A stretch of DNA of 64,000 nucleotides from CBDCWQ01 sp965223435 (GTDB lineage: Bacteria; Myxococcota; Kuafuiibacteriia; Kuafuiibacteriales; Kuafuiibacteriaceae), in contig CBDCWQ010000023.1 of the NCBI GenBank assembly GCA_965223435.1, positions 1,674,001-1,738,000 of the forward strand. Direction: 5' to 3'. Numbering within the stretch: position 1 is the stretch's first letter; every line of letters starts with the position of its first letter. The position numbers and the translations under genes were made by a program. Below, piece by piece: positions 1-8,717 of this stretch. The notes beneath the pieces are model-generated. The model was not told where the DNA came from, did not search any database, and saw nothing but the letters and a program-made list of their open reading frames with translations.

Positions 1-113
1 GCTGTGATGCGCTGCCTGGCGCGATCGGCGGCGTTACGCTCGCCTGGGGTTGTCGCACCCGCGAACAGGGCCTCGATGGCCCGCAGTTTCTCAATGAGCC
101 GCGCTTCATTCAT
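1..113 (-). CDS. Partial gene, DUF2786-like N-terminus
   Basis: The first 37 codons of a gene are visible and the rest lies beyond the window edge. The peptide starts MNEARLIEKLRAIEALFAGA and continues TTPGERNAAD, which resembles the KLxxIxALxxxAxxxGE pattern of DUF2786 domains. The start codon overlaps the stop of the upstream gene (TGA at 112-110), so the two are probably translationally coupled. The role is unknown, and the family match is from memory of the motif only. Confidence 0.55.
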   Translation of the reverse strand, partial: MNEARLIEKLRAIEALFAGATTPGERNAADRARQRIT

Positions 114-862
114 TGGTGTGCCCCCATCCCGAGATATTTGCCCAAAACCTGCCGCACAAAGCCACCGGGGTGCTGGTCCATGTGCCTGTGTATATCGGCC
201 TCGACTTGGTCAGCTACACCAAGGGCCGTGGCGGCCTTTTTCGCGTAGTCGTAAGCCGTGTGGACGTCGAGCCCGGTAATCTCGTAGCCGTCGCCATCGT
301 CAATGTGTTCGAGGGCGGCAACTGCAGCGCCAAGGGCAAACTTTGGGTTGGACTCGAGGTGGTGCCGGGCCGCCCGGTTCAGGGTCTTGGGATCGCAGCG
401 CCCGCGAGCGGCCAATTCGAGCGCCAGGTCATACATCTTGAGATCCTTGGCCGTAGCGAACCACTTGCCTTCGTCGCCCCACCGATCGCCTACCCGACTC
501 ATGTCATCGACCCCATCTTCTTCTTGCGCTTGCCACAGCCGGTCCAGCTACTTTGCACGGTTCTTTGGGGTCGCCGGAGCGTCGATGACAACTTGGACGA
601 GAACGTCCATCGCGCGGCCGATTACCGCCCCCAGTGCACCCGACGAACTGTCCACTTGCTCGAGCGCCGGCCATAGCTTTTCTATGAGGCGCACGGCGCC
701 TTCACCAGCCAGTACAGGGTCTTTGCGGGCCACGCCCTTGATCTCGGTAGTGGCTTCTTTAAGGCGCTGACAGGCCAGCTTCGATGATTTCCAGCCAAAG
801 GCGCGCGCCCGGAACCGGGCCGGGAATATCCATTTGTGGCCATCCGCCATAGGCCTGTTCAT
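110..862 (-). pseudogene. Uncharacterised protein gene with an internal amber stop
   Basis: One reading frame runs from 862 to 110 but is interrupted by TAG at 550-548. The first part (about 104 residues) contains TEIKGVARKDPVLAGEGAV and VDSSSGALG. The second part (about 147 residues) resumes without a frame change as LDRLWQAQEEDGVDD and ends GKYLGMGAHQ. At the interruption the frame reads NRAK-stop-LDRLW, where a Trp codon (TGG) would restore a plausible sequence, so a single G-to-A change explains the break. I recognise the protein only as a conserved hypothetical family of soluble helical proteins. Either the gene is dead or the 130-residue 3' part is re-initiated at the ATG at 502. It is coupled to the partial DUF2786-like gene downstream. 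Confidence 0.6.
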
Positions 863-866
863 CGCA

Positions 867-883
867 CCGGGGAGGCTCCCCGG
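867..883. promoter_or_regulatory. 17-bp perfect palindrome upstream of the amber-broken gene
   Basis: CCGGGGAG-G-CTCCCCGG has two perfect 8-bp arms and lies just upstream of the ATG at 862 of the leftward gene. It could be an operator or a strong hairpin in the leader. No -10/-35 pair is clear around it. Confidence 0.3.
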
Positions 884-1114
884 GCAAGCGTTGACCTGCC
901 ATCACCGAAATATGGTACACGGAGTATTCCTCAAAGGGACAACGAAGACGAAGTAACCAACAACCAAAGGCGGACGCCGCCGGTGCGCGAATACCAACGA
1001 CGTCCTGGGACCCAAACCTAACTGGAGGCATGGATCTTCAATAAGAACAGAACCCGCGAGACAGACCGCGTCAACCGTCAACGTGACGCGCTCACGCTCA
1101 AAAGTGTAAGGGCT

Positions 1115-1363
1115 TTGGCGGATGTCCTAGGTGACATCGAAATCGAGAAAATCAAACGACTTGAAGAAGCGGCGAGACGGCTCAAGGACCGTCCCTACCG
1201 CGTAAGTCTTCCCCCCGACATCAAGGCCAATTGGATTGACGTATTCGCGACTGGTGGTGAGCGACATGCCGTCCGAGGCGTTGGCACGGATGCATCATTC
1301 AACGCCCGAGCGATCGTGGTGTACCTCAGTAGCTATCGTAGCGAAAATCATCGAAACGCTTGA
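1115..1363 (+). CDS. Small hypothetical protein, possible remnant
   Basis: This 82-residue frame opens with TTG, but coding-like sequence in the same frame (KNRTRETDRVNRQRDALTL) extends upstream to about 1030 without a good start. The gene may therefore have lost its 5' end. The peptide is charged and helical near the start (EIEKIKRLEEAARRLKDRPY), with no recognised motif. It ends convergently with, and overlaps by 38 bp, the leftward gene at 1326. The function is unknown. Confidence 0.3.
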   Translation: MADVLGDIEIEKIKRLEEAARRLKDRPYRVSLPPDIKANWIDVFATGGERHAVRGVGTDASFNARAIVVYLSSYRSENHRNA

Positions 1364-2063
1364 GCTTTAGGCTGCGCAGGTAATCCTCAATTGGGTGGTC
1401 TACGATGGTATGGTCGGCGTTTGGGTTCGCATAAAGAAAGCCATCTACGTTGATCTTGGAGCGGTTTGTAGATGATCGAGATTTGTCCTCCAAAAATAGA
1501 ATTGCCGAAAGCTTCCTCGATACTTCATCAGCGGTATGGGCTCCGGTGAATTCTTGATTCAGCGATGAGACTGGGACGGGCTTGTTAATGTATTGGCAGA
1601 AAACTCGTCTCGAAAACGCACGGTAGAACTCCGTCGCGGAATCATTAAACGTCGAAATGAGCCGACTATACCAAGGGGAACTCATCATTATGAGGATGCA
1701 TGGACGGTTCTTATGGAACTTGTTGACGTGTAGAAAAGGCAGCGAGTGGTGGCTGAGTGGGTGACGATATGGCTCGTATCCTGCGGTGTAAACCGTTGCG
1801 CTGGCTCCATAGTTGATTTCGAAAGATAGCCCTTTGGGACGTTGGAATTTGATGATTTCTTCTTTTCTTTCTCCAGGCTTGGAGGCGGGGATAGCAGTCT
1901 TGAGTGCAGAATAAATGTTGTTCCGGTTCTCCTTTATGGGATCGAGCGGAAAATCTAGTGGGTGCTGCGGTACTACGTAAGGTTGGCCGGGGACGATGGG
2001 TCCATCACCGAAAGCATAGCGGAACGAGAACGACGCGTAGCCCAACTTGAAGCACAGATCACT
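1326..2063 (-). pseudogene. Hypothetical protein, 5' end cut off by IS66
   Basis: The frame is open from 2093 to 1326, but residues 1-10 are encoded by the tip of the adjacent IS66 element, so the native 5' end is missing. The remaining ~245 residues contain PCILIMMSSPWYSRLI and FYRAFSRRVFCQY, with no recognised catalytic motif. The protein looks soluble and non-repetitive, and I cannot assign a family. The junction at 2063/2064 coincides exactly with the IS inverted repeat, so truncation by the insertion is the simplest reading. Confidence 0.5.
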
Positions 2064-2083
2064 GTAAGCAGTGCATAGACGGG
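2064..2083. repeat. IS66 copy 1 left inverted repeat
   Basis: GTAAGCAGTGCATAGACGGG pairs with the right end at 5385-5366, with 16 of 20 positions identical after reverse complementation. It fixes the left boundary and the truncation point of the neighbouring gene. Confidence 0.7.
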
Positions 2084-2156
2084 CCCACGACAAGCCTGAT
2101 GACCGGCGCCATATTTGCCTCGCACGGCGTGACCGCCGGCAAGGAGGCAGAGAGCA

Positions 2157-2576
2157 ATGAGAAAAGAATCATCACGTTATTCGGAGGGGTCAGCTCGCCG
2201 GTCCAAGGGTCGTCCAGATGTTGAAGACTATTTGCAAGCGCTGCGAGAACAGTTCGCGGTGTTTCGGAACACGCATCGTCCCCGGACGCGAATTCCAGAC
2301 GAACTTCGAAGATCGGTCGTGCAAGCGATTCGACAGGGTGCAGGCCGGACAAAGGTCCGGCGTGTTTGTAGTGTGTCATCGCAGCAGCTCGATGTGTGGG
2401 AAAAGCAAGATGAAGAAGGGGCGCTTGATTCGAAGGGCGTTCAGAACGATGCGCGTATATTCTCCTTGGACCGCAGCGACGAAATTCCGGTCGAGAAAGG
2501 AAGGACCGATCTGTTAGAGCTTCGACTCTACGGCTGGTCGGTTACGCTTCGACGGATCGACGAACGGTTCGCGTAG
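2157..2576 (+). CDS. tnpA: IS66 accessory protein TnpA
   Basis: This 139-residue basic protein is the first gene of the IS66 operon. It has a helix-turn-helix-like stretch, PDELRRSVVQAIRQG followed by VSSQQLDVWEKQ, as expected of the small TnpA protein that IS66 elements need for transposition. A strong AAGGAGG at 2141-2147 precedes the ATG by 9 bases. The stop is one base before tnpB. The sequence is divergent, so assignment rests mainly on position and the HTH-like region. Confidence 0.7.
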   Translation: MRKESSRYSEGSARRSKGRPDVEDYLQALREQFAVFRNTHRPRTRIPDELRRSVVQAIRQGAGRTKVRRVCSVSSQQLDVWEKQDEEGALDSKGVQNDARIFSLDRSDEIPVEKGRTDLLELRLYGWSVTLRRIDERFA

Positions 2577-2577
2577 T

Positions 2578-2985
2578 ATGATTCCGGTTACGATTCGTCG
2601 CGTCTTCATGGCGCAGCACCGGGTGGACTTTCGTAAGCAGATGAACGGTCTTCTCGGTGAATCCTATCGCCTAGGCGCAGATCCATATCTTGGCGACTGC
2701 GTACTGTTTGTGAAGAAAGACCATACACAGCTTCGAGCTATCGTGGGAGACAGCGTGGGCCTGTACTTGGTGAGTCGACGTTTTGAAGAAGGTCGCCTCC
2801 GCACTCTACTGCGTTTCGCGGAGGAGCCTTCACGAACATCAATATCGACGGCAGAGCTGTCGCTGCTTCTTGAGGGCGCGACTTTCACAGTTCACAAGCG
2901 TGCCCGCAGGTGCTTACCCAGCGAGAAGGAGCATTCGGCGTTCCAAAAAAAAGGCGTTGACACGGAGATCCCGGCACGATCTTAA
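2578..2985 (+). CDS. tnpB: IS66 protein TnpB (IS66 Orf2)
   Basis: This 135-residue protein has the IS66 Orf2 signature. A short N-terminal strand is followed by HRVDFRKQMNGLLGE, matching the family D-x-R-K/R-x-x-x-G-L core, and then LYLVSRRFEEGRLRTLLR, matching the W/Y-x-L-x-R-x-E-x-G-R-F segment. The C-terminus is slightly longer than the usual ~117 residues. TnpB is an essential accessory protein of unclear mechanism. It starts one base after tnpA and ends 7 bases before tnpC. Confidence 0.85.
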   Translation: MIPVTIRRVFMAQHRVDFRKQMNGLLGESYRLGADPYLGDCVLFVKKDHTQLRAIVGDSVGLYLVSRRFEEGRLRTLLRFAEEPSRTSISTAELSLLLEGATFTVHKRARRCLPSEKEHSAFQKKGVDTEIPARS

Positions 2986-2992
2986 GCTTGCG

Positions 2993-5086
2993 ATGGAGCT
3001 TGGTGACGTCGGCAAGCTCAGTGATGCTCAGCGTAAGGTGGCTATTGAGTGGCTTGGCCGCACCGTAGAGACAGCGCCTGCGCCCCTGCAACGGTTCCTG
3101 AGTACGGTTTTGAAGGATCTGATTTCGGGTTGCGGGTCCCAGAGAAAGTATAGCCGGTATTCACGAGAGCTCGGGCGTGCGTTGGGAATCGTTCCGTCGA
3201 GTGAAAAACGTCCGAGCGGGGACCCTCTCAAGGGGGTCAAGTCGACGCCTAAGCCTGATGCGTTGAGTAAACGGGAGCGGCTTTTGCAATTGCATGACCG
3301 TGCCGAGTCGTTGGCGGAACGCCACAAAGCACTCAGGAGAAAGCACATGTCCAATGCCAAGAAACTGAAGAAAAAATTGTCTAATCTCGCTGAAGAATGG
3401 CCAAGTACGGAAATCGTGAGCGCGTTAAAATCGGGCGTACCGGTCGAGGAGATCGAGCTTTCCGATGAAGAAAAGGCTGAATCGAAGTCCGAGGCCACTG
3501 CTCTCATCGAGCACTTAGAGGTCGGCGGCGAAGACGAGCCTGCGTTGAAATCGTCTACCGAAACGCTGATGAACACCAGCCTCGTGTCACCGAGTGTTGA
3601 ACAACGCACCCTACCGGTTGAATTTCTGCCGAATGGCGATGCGGAGCGCGTAATAGACACAATCAACGAGTCCCGGGTGCGCTACGATTTCTCTGTGGCG
3701 GTCACTCGGGTCGAACTCGAGATAGAGAAGAAGATCGTAGTTACAAAGAGCGGTGACCGTAAAGTCGTTTCTGCCTCAACGGCTGACATCGGTCCGCCGC
3801 GTTATGCCGTAACCTGGCAGGCACTGGCGACATTGGCTGTGATGATTGCCCAGTACGCAACGCCTCTCAACCGACTTGCCCGGATGCTGACGACGAATGC
3901 GAAACGGTTCACGGCTGGAGGCCTGGGTCGCATGGCCCATTATATTGCTAAGCGTTTTGTTTCGATCTATTTGGAACTCGCCAAACAACTTGCGGACTGC
4001 GAAATTCTGGCGGGCGACGACACTTCATGCCGCGTACTTGAGATTTCATCGTACTTTTCGAAGCGAAAGGGCGGAAGGGGAACATCGCCTCCATGGGCAG
4101 GTTATCGCACAACAGAGGATGCCGAAAACAGTTATGCCGAATGCATGAAAGACAGGGATAGAATTCTCGAACACAGAGCAGAGGGCGACCGAGCCGCTAA
4201 GCGCAGACCACTCACGGAGCCATCCCTTTGTGTTCTGGTCGGCCGGATGCTTGCGTTCGAATCGATGAAGCGCGACGGAAAAAATTCAAAAGAGGGACTG
4301 CATGTTACGGTCGCGACGGGTCGAACTGACCCTGAGCGCCCGGAAAGTATGATCACGTTCTACCGAACCCACTTCGGAAGTTTCGGAGACCTGCTGGCTA
4401 TGCTTTTCGAAATAAGGAATCCCGATGCGCGTCAACTCACCGTACAAGCTGACCTCAGCAGCTCGAACTTCGTTAGAGAGAAGAAATTCACCGAAAACTT
4501 CGACATCGACTATGCTGGATGCTCTGCTCATGCCAGACGCCCCTTTGCTCAATACGAAGATCACGACCCCACACACGCAGCCTATATGCTCCATCTTTTC
4601 AGGGAGCTCGCTTTGCACGAGCATTTGCTCGACCTTTACGGCCGCAATTACGATAATGTTTCCGCAGTAAGAAGCAATGATAGTCGGGAAGTCTGGGAAC
4701 ATATGAAGGTGCTCGCACAACAGATCGCAACCATTTGGTCCAAGGCGACACCCCTCGGGACGGCTGCAAGGTACATCATCAAGCACTTTGAAAAACTTAC
4801 CGCGTATCTTCGCAACCCAAGGCTCGAGGCAACGAACAACCTTCGAGAACGCCTCCTCCGAGTCGAGAAACTGATTGAGAAAAGTTCCCTCTTTCGCAGG
4901 ACGACAGAGGGACGCATTGTCCTTGATATACTACGCACTATTGTACAAACTTCGGTTGCGGCCAGAGTTCCGGTTCACGCGTACCTTGTTGATGTCATGA
5001 AAACGGATCCTGGGTTAGTTGCCAAGTATCCGGAACGTTATACACCCCTCGCTTGGAGTTGTCGCAAAACGAAAGAAACGTCGTAG
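2993..5086 (+). CDS. tnpC: IS66 transposase TnpC
   Basis: This is the large DDE-type transposase of the element (697 residues from the ATG at 2993; the frame is open further upstream inside tnpB, but this start follows the tnpB stop). The C-terminal half carries the IS66 hallmarks: AGDDTSCRVLE for the first catalytic Asp, VQADLSSSNF, CSAHARRPFAQ, and the terminal LEATNNLRERLLR. The N-terminal half is rich in Lys and Glu and predicted helical, unlike compact IS66 TnpC proteins, so this is a long, divergent member. The gene is intact. Confidence 0.8.
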   Translation: MELGDVGKLSDAQRKVAIEWLGRTVETAPAPLQRFLSTVLKDLISGCGSQRKYSRYSRELGRALGIVPSSEKRPSGDPLKGVKSTPKPDALSKRERLLQLHDRAESLAERHKALRRKHMSNAKKLKKKLSNLAEEWPSTEIVSALKSGVPVEEIELSDEEKAESKSEATALIEHLEVGGEDEPALKSSTETLMNTSLVSPSVEQRTLPVEFLPNGDAERVIDTINESRVRYDFSVAVTRVELEIEKKIVVTKSGDRKVVSASTADIGPPRYAVTWQALATLAVMIAQYATPLNRLARMLTTNAKRFTAGGLGRMAHYIAKRFVSIYLELAKQLADCEILAGDDTSCRVLEISSYFSKRKGGRGTSPPWAGYRTTEDAENSYAECMKDRDRILEHRAEGDRAAKRRPLTEPSLCVLVGRMLAFESMKRDGKNSKEGLHVTVATGRTDPERPESMITFYRTHFGSFGDLLAMLFEIRNPDARQLTVQADLSSSNFVREKKFTENFDIDYAGCSAHARRPFAQYEDHDPTHAAYMLHLFRELALHEHLLDLYGRNYDNVSAVRSNDSREVWEHMKVLAQQIATIWSKATPLGTAARYIIKHFEKLTAYLRNPRLEATNNLRERLLRVEKLIEKSSLFRRTTEGRIVLDILRTIVQTSVAARVPVHAYLVDVMKTDPGLVAKYPERYTPLAWSCRKTKETS

Positions 5087-5385
5087 TCTCCCATCCTGAG
5101 CCGACCGAATCTTCGCAAAGCACCACGACCGGCAAACCACCGCCAGATCCACACGGCCTTGACCTCAGCCAGGCACAAAGTAGAAAACCGGGAATCCGAC
5201 GCGTGGACCGACGACACCCACTCAGGCTTGCAAACCTGGCCTCGCGCAACCCATCTGAGCCCAGCTACCCAGGCATCTCGTCGCTCCACATGCACCTTCG
5301 AAGCCGGTAGACTGTTGGGTCTCAGATGGCGCCGGAGCCCATCGCGCTAAGAGTTTTCGAGGATGCCTCTCAATGCACTGGTTAC
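5087..5385. other. Non-coding right end of IS66 copy 1
   Basis: This 299-bp stretch follows tnpC and ends in the right inverted repeat. Frames here are short and mutually contradictory, and no gene is supported. Confidence 0.6.
5366..5385. repeat. IS66 copy 1 right inverted repeat
   Basis: Read inward on the minus strand it is GTAACCAGTGCATTGAGAGG, the partner of 2064-2083. It ends exactly where the tnpC of the second IS66 copy is cut off. Confidence 0.7.
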
Positions 5386-6552
5386 GCCTCAGCGCGCTCG
5401 AGGATTTCCTCCATAATGGGGAGACTCTGGGTGCGCCGTCGCTCAAGTCGCTGAGGGGGCAAGCAAAGCATGTTCTTTGCACTGTGCTTCGATTCGATAG
5501 ATACGCTGGAAGGCATCGACAAAAGGACGCGCCGCGGTATCTCCGAATTCGAGTGCTTGAACGAACGGTCGACGTGCGTGCATACAGCATCCCGCGAGCA
5601 GTCGTCCAACCTTATCACCCCTGTTCGCGTCGGCGATCCGTTCGTAGCCCCGATACGCATCACCCTGAAGCACTGCTTTGGAGTCACGAAGCCACTTCTC
5701 GGGGTGCTCTGCCTCCCACGTGGGCGCGTATTGGTAAGCCACATAGGTCAAAGTCTTCGAAAGGTCGCCTCCGGGATCGAAGTACCGTCCCACGAATACC
5801 CACATCTTCCCGTTCACCACGCCGCCCTCGACGTCTCGGTCTCGGACGCGAATAGATGTATCATCGAGGTTAATCATATCGGACTTGCGAACGAGCTCGG
5901 TGATACGGTGACAGAGCGGCTTGAGGATTTCGTGCCCAAAGCTTTCCCATCGGCTGAGCGTGGAGATAGCGAAATCGCCCCCGGCACGTCTGAAAATCTT
6001 CTGCGTACGACGAAGTGGAAGCCCGTCCACCGTCTTGTTCGTTATCAGAGCAGCGAGAAGCCTTGGTCCCGGCCAAGCGCCGTCCCGGGCATGGGTTGAG
6101 GGCGCCGGAGCTTTTTTCACTTCGCCTTCGCACAGCCTGCACGCGATGGTTTCACGCAAGTATTCGATGACCTCAAACTTCGGTGGCGTGTACTCGACAA
6201 CGAGACTCCGGTTGTGACCGATGGTGCACCGAGGCTCACCGCACTGAGGGCAGGGCCGGTCTTCGTCAGCAACACAGAGCTTCTCGGTGCGTGTGGGCTT
6301 GAGGGGGGCGCGCCGCTTCTTCCTTTTTCGTTTCTTCGGCCCGGGCGTATCCTCTTCTTCTGGCTCAGGCTCTGGCGTTCGCAAGGCTACAGCTTCGAGC
6401 GTGTCGACAAAGAGACTCTGCTGGCCACAAAGCACCTTCTCCGAGCGTCGTCCGAACAACTGCTTTTGTAGATGGTGGATCTCGACAGCCTGATCTTCGA
6501 TGACCTTCTGAGCGGTCTGAAGAACGGCCGCAAGCGCATCTTTTGAGGGCAT
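5382..6552 (-). pseudogene. tnpC: IS66 transposase TnpC, frameshifted and 3' truncated
   Basis: The first 369 codons encode a typical IS66 transposase: the leucine-zipper-like start (EDQAVEIHHLQKQLFGRRSEK), the CPQCGEPRC zinc motif, INLDDTSIRVRD with the first catalytic Asp, LQGDAYRGYERI, and CCMHARRPF. The frame then ends near 5443. The conserved RSLPIMEEILERA continues in another frame to 5382, so there is a frameshift around 5445-5470. About 120 terminal residues are absent because IS66 copy 1 begins there. Coding-like sequence in frame extends upstream of the ATG at 6552 without a better start. The protein cannot be functional. Confidence 0.85.
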
Positions 6553-6684
6553 TTCACCGCCCTTGTTCGAAAGGGCTTCGATGAGGTCCGTGAAGTTGAC
6601 CAGCTCGGTAGTCGTCTTCTTGATGCGCGTCTTCGAGATGAATTGGAGTTACAAGCTCAAAGCTTACGAGGCAAGGAGAAAACG

Positions 6685-7053
6685 CTAAGTTTGCAAAAGC
6701 TTCAGCGTTGGCGATGTTTGTGTTCTCCGTCCTCGTTTCATCGAAGAAAAGTCGATGTCATCCAAAAAACGAAGCATCGATTCCGTGTCCATTTCCCAAC
6801 AGAACCGACCATCTTCGAACCGGGGACGACGAAATCGTCCTCGGTCGAGTCGCTTCGCAAGAATGCACCAGCCGTGCGGATCATGAAAGAGCACGCGCAC
6901 TTGGTTGCATCGCTTGTTAAGGAACACAAACATGCCTCCGTGGCGCGGATCAATCTTTAAGTCTTGAAGCGCAGTTGCTGCCAATCCGTCGAAAGAACGA
7001 CGAAGATCAACCGGCTCGACTGCGAAAAAGACCCGAGTACCGGAAGGAATCAA
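6685..7053 (-). CDS. tnpB: IS66 protein TnpB (IS66 Orf2)
   Basis: The product begins LIPSGTRVFFAVEPVDLRRS and continues FDGLAATALQDL, the canonical IS66 Orf2 core, then VRVLFHDPHGWCILAKRLDRG. I chose the TTG at 7053 because its TTGA overlaps the tnpA stop, the usual coupled arrangement, and gives 122 residues, the normal family length. The frame is open further upstream to 7107. This gene looks intact although its transposase is not. Confidence 0.85.
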   Translation of the reverse strand: MIPSGTRVFFAVEPVDLRRSFDGLAATALQDLKIDPRHGGMFVFLNKRCNQVRVLFHDPHGWCILAKRLDRGRFRRPRFEDGRFCWEMDTESMLRFLDDIDFSSMKRGRRTQTSPTLKLLQT

Positions 7054-7367
7054 CGGTCGCCACCCATAAGTATACCTAGGACCTCCCCCACGACCCCCGG
7101 TTGACACGGAAAGCGAACGAAGGCGTCTCCAATCAAAACCTCGACGGATTCCTCAACACCGAGGCTGTCAGATTCTTTCCTCTTGTTGCGGGACGGTGCT
7201 GTGACTTCAATGAAGTTCGGCGAGACCCCGACCTGGTTCGTCCAGTACACCAGCTTCGGTTTCGACACACCTCGAACTCGACAAAATTCTCCCTTGCTCA
7301 ACCCGCTTCTCCGCCATTCAGAAACAAGCGCCCTGCCATCCGCCTTTGTGAAGTAGGAATCGCTCAT
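7050..7367 (-). CDS. tnpA: IS66 accessory protein TnpA
   Basis: The product has the transposase-like helix-turn-helix expected of IS66 TnpA: WRRSGLSKGEFCRVRGVSKP followed by LVYWTNQVG. The C-terminus ends VLGILMGGDR. The ATG at 7367 is preferred over the upstream TTG at 7412. The start codon sits inside the perfect palindrome CATGCTC-C-GAGCATG at 7365-7379, which could control initiation. The stop overlaps tnpB by 4 bases. Confidence 0.75.
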   Translation of the reverse strand: MSDSYFTKADGRALVSEWRRSGLSKGEFCRVRGVSKPKLVYWTNQVGVSPNFIEVTAPSRNKRKESDSLGVEESVEVLIGDAFVRFPCQPGVVGEVLGILMGGDR

Positions 7368-7425
7368 GCTCCGAGCATGCTGTATGCGTTCACGTTCGCC
7401 TAGGCGCCCCAAAAAGAACAGTTAC

Positions 7426-7885
7426 CGCGCAGCTTTCTTTTCTCCACAATAAGCAGAACTTGATTCTGCTCGGAAAAACGGGAGAAGGAAAAACACATCT
7501 TGCGACCGCCCTGGGAAGGCGAGCCTGTGCGGAGGGCCACAAGACCCTCTTCATGCCCGTGAACTTCCTTTTTGAAGAAACGTCTGCACACAAAGCGGCG
7601 GGAAAATATCTTTCCTTCGTACGAAAGCTCACCAAAACAGATATTCTCATCTTGGACGACTTTGGACTCCGTGCCTACCTCCACGAGGAGGCAACCGCGC
7701 TCGTTGATATCTTGGAAGAGAGATACCAAAAGGGGGCGACAATCATCACTTCACAGGTCGACATTCCTGGATGGAAGAAGCTCTTCGAGGATGCAGTTAT
7801 TGCCGAGGCCATCATCGACCGGATGAAGAATCCTTCTCAAAAAACCGTCTTGAAGGGGGGCTCCTATCGGGCGCGGATTCACTGA
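7426..7885 (+). pseudogene. istB: IstB-type transposition ATPase, 5' truncated
   Basis: The frame encodes the AAA+ core of IstB: LILLGKTGEGKTHLA (Walker A), LTKTDILILDDFGL (Walker B), and the sensor region TIITSQVDIPGW with AIIDRMKNPS. About 80-90 residues before Walker A are missing, and the frame runs into IS66 copy 2 at 7425. IstB assists the IstA transposase in IS21 elements. The remnant cannot support transposition alone. Confidence 0.9.
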
Positions 7886-8045
7886 CGGCGACGACAAGAA
7901 AGGAGGTTGCGCATCAGGGAAAATAGTGGATAGGAAAATACTGTAAAACAAAAGCGTCGCTCACGCTCCGCTGGATGTCGATCAGACCCACTTAGGGTGG
8001 TCAACTTCAGCCAAAACGGTGGTCAACTTCGCTGCAAAACGAGCA
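7426..8045 (+). mobile_element. IS21-family element remnant (istB and right end)
   Basis: Only the right part survives: most of istB plus the right terminus. The terminus holds two exact copies of GGTGGTCAACTTC (7996-8008 and 8018-8030, 22-bp period), in line with the multiple end repeats of IS21 elements, and appears to stop at AAACGAGCA (about 8045), where DUF4238 coding sequence begins. The left part, including istA, was removed when IS66 copy 2 inserted and was later rearranged. Confidence 0.7.
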
Positions 8046-8262
8046 TTTCATCTACGTCATGTCTGACCGCACCATCGAGGTCGTCGTAGACATAGTAGTG
8101 ACGGAGATGAGCTATGTTTTTTGGGGCTCGTTTTCGCCATCTGGACTGGGCCAGATCGTAGACGTGGACGAATGGTTCTAGGCTCTTTTCCGAGTCGTCG
8201 CTCAGGAATCCCTTGAGATAACACTGCGGAAGAAAGTGCTGGTCCTTTGCTCTCGAAGTCAT
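8046..8262 (-). pseudogene. DUF4238-family protein, only the N-terminus left
   Basis: The peptide starts MTSRAKDQHFLPQCYLKGF and continues with VHVYDLAQSRWRKRAPKNIAH and YYVYDD. These match the start of DUF4238 proteins (H-F-x-P-x-x-Y-L-x-x-F, then V-Y-D and the P-K-N-x-A motif). After about 72 residues the frame enters the IS21 end and stops. The gene begins 7 bases after the ThsB-like gene, so it was the last member of the TIR operon. DUF4238 proteins have no established biochemical function that I can state. Confidence 0.8.
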
Positions 8263-8269
8263 GGCCCAG

Positions 8270-8716
8270 TCACTGGTGTCCGGCTAGGCGTGCCGCCCGT
8301 TCGACCCAGAGGCCGAACTGATTGGAGTCCCAGTAGTAGGTTGGGTAGCGATGTTGAGTCAGGCGGTGTGGGATTGGACCTTGGGCGCTCGTGTAGCCGC
8401 TTTGATCGCGGAGGTTGTGAACGAAGACACCCAGAATGCCATTTCCACGGGCGATACTGGCATCGATTTCGTACTGGACCCATCGACGGTGCGCAGTTTC
8501 CGTTCCGATAAGCACAGCGGTCACTGTCGTTCCGTTAAGGCCGTCGTCGATGAGTCGTTTGAGAGCTGCGTCGCCCTGCAGCCTGGCGCGCTCCCACAAG
8601 GAGGCATCCTGAAAGCCTGCCGCCGCCGTGCCCTCGACGATGTGGTGGTTCCTGATCTGGTTCACGCGCCAGATGTCCCGCTGATAGTGGAAACTGAAGA
8701 AGACTCTCCGTGCCAT
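8270..8716 (-). CDS. ThsB-like TIR protein (DUF1863/MTH538 type)
   Basis: This 148-residue protein matches the TIR-like family that includes ThsB of the Thoeris anti-phage system. It has the first strand RRVFFSFHYQRDIWRVNQIR, a middle TTVTAVLIGTETAHRRWVQYE with the conserved Trp-Val-x-Tyr-Glu, and GNGILGVFVHNLRDQ. The Glu in WVQYEI is the expected catalytic residue of an NAD-processing TIR (family knowledge). The gene lies one base after the membrane protein gene. Proteins of this class usually make a nucleotide signal that activates a partner effector. Here the likely partners are the adjacent membrane protein and TIR protein (inference), and no ThsA (SIR2/SLOG) gene is visible. Confidence 0.85.
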   Translation of the reverse strand: MARRVFFSFHYQRDIWRVNQIRNHHIVEGTAAAGFQDASLWERARLQGDAALKRLIDDGLNGTTVTAVLIGTETAHRRWVQYEIDASIARGNGILGVFVHNLRDQSGYTSAQGPIPHRLTQHRYPTYYWDSNQFGLWVERAARLAGHQ

Positions 8717-8717
8717 T

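Larger units (their letters stand above)
2064..5385 (+). mobile_element. Complete IS66-family insertion sequence (copy 1)
   Basis: The element is 3.3 kb with tnpA, tnpB and tnpC in the usual IS66 order on the plus strand. Its ends are imperfect inverted repeats: the left end reads GTAAGCAGTGCATAGACGGG from 2064, and the right end read inward from 5385 is GTAACCAGTGCATTGAGAGG. They match at 16 of 20 positions and start with the GTAA typical of the family. The 8 bp outside each end (2056-2063 and 5386-5393) do not match, so there is no target duplication. The left flank is a truncated hypothetical gene and the right flank is a truncated tnpC of another IS66 copy, which points to a deletion or recombination after insertion. 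Confidence 0.8.
5386..7425 (-). mobile_element. IS66-family insertion sequence (copy 2), truncated
   Basis: This is a leftward IS66 operon (tnpA, tnpB, tnpC) unrelated in detail to copy 1. Its tnpA-side end is probably at 7425, where the minus strand reads GTAACTGTTCTTTTTGG, a GTAA-type IS66 terminus abutting istB sequence. The tnpC end is missing, because coding stops exactly at the right inverted repeat of copy 1. It is therefore an older element cut by copy 1. Confidence 0.75.
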
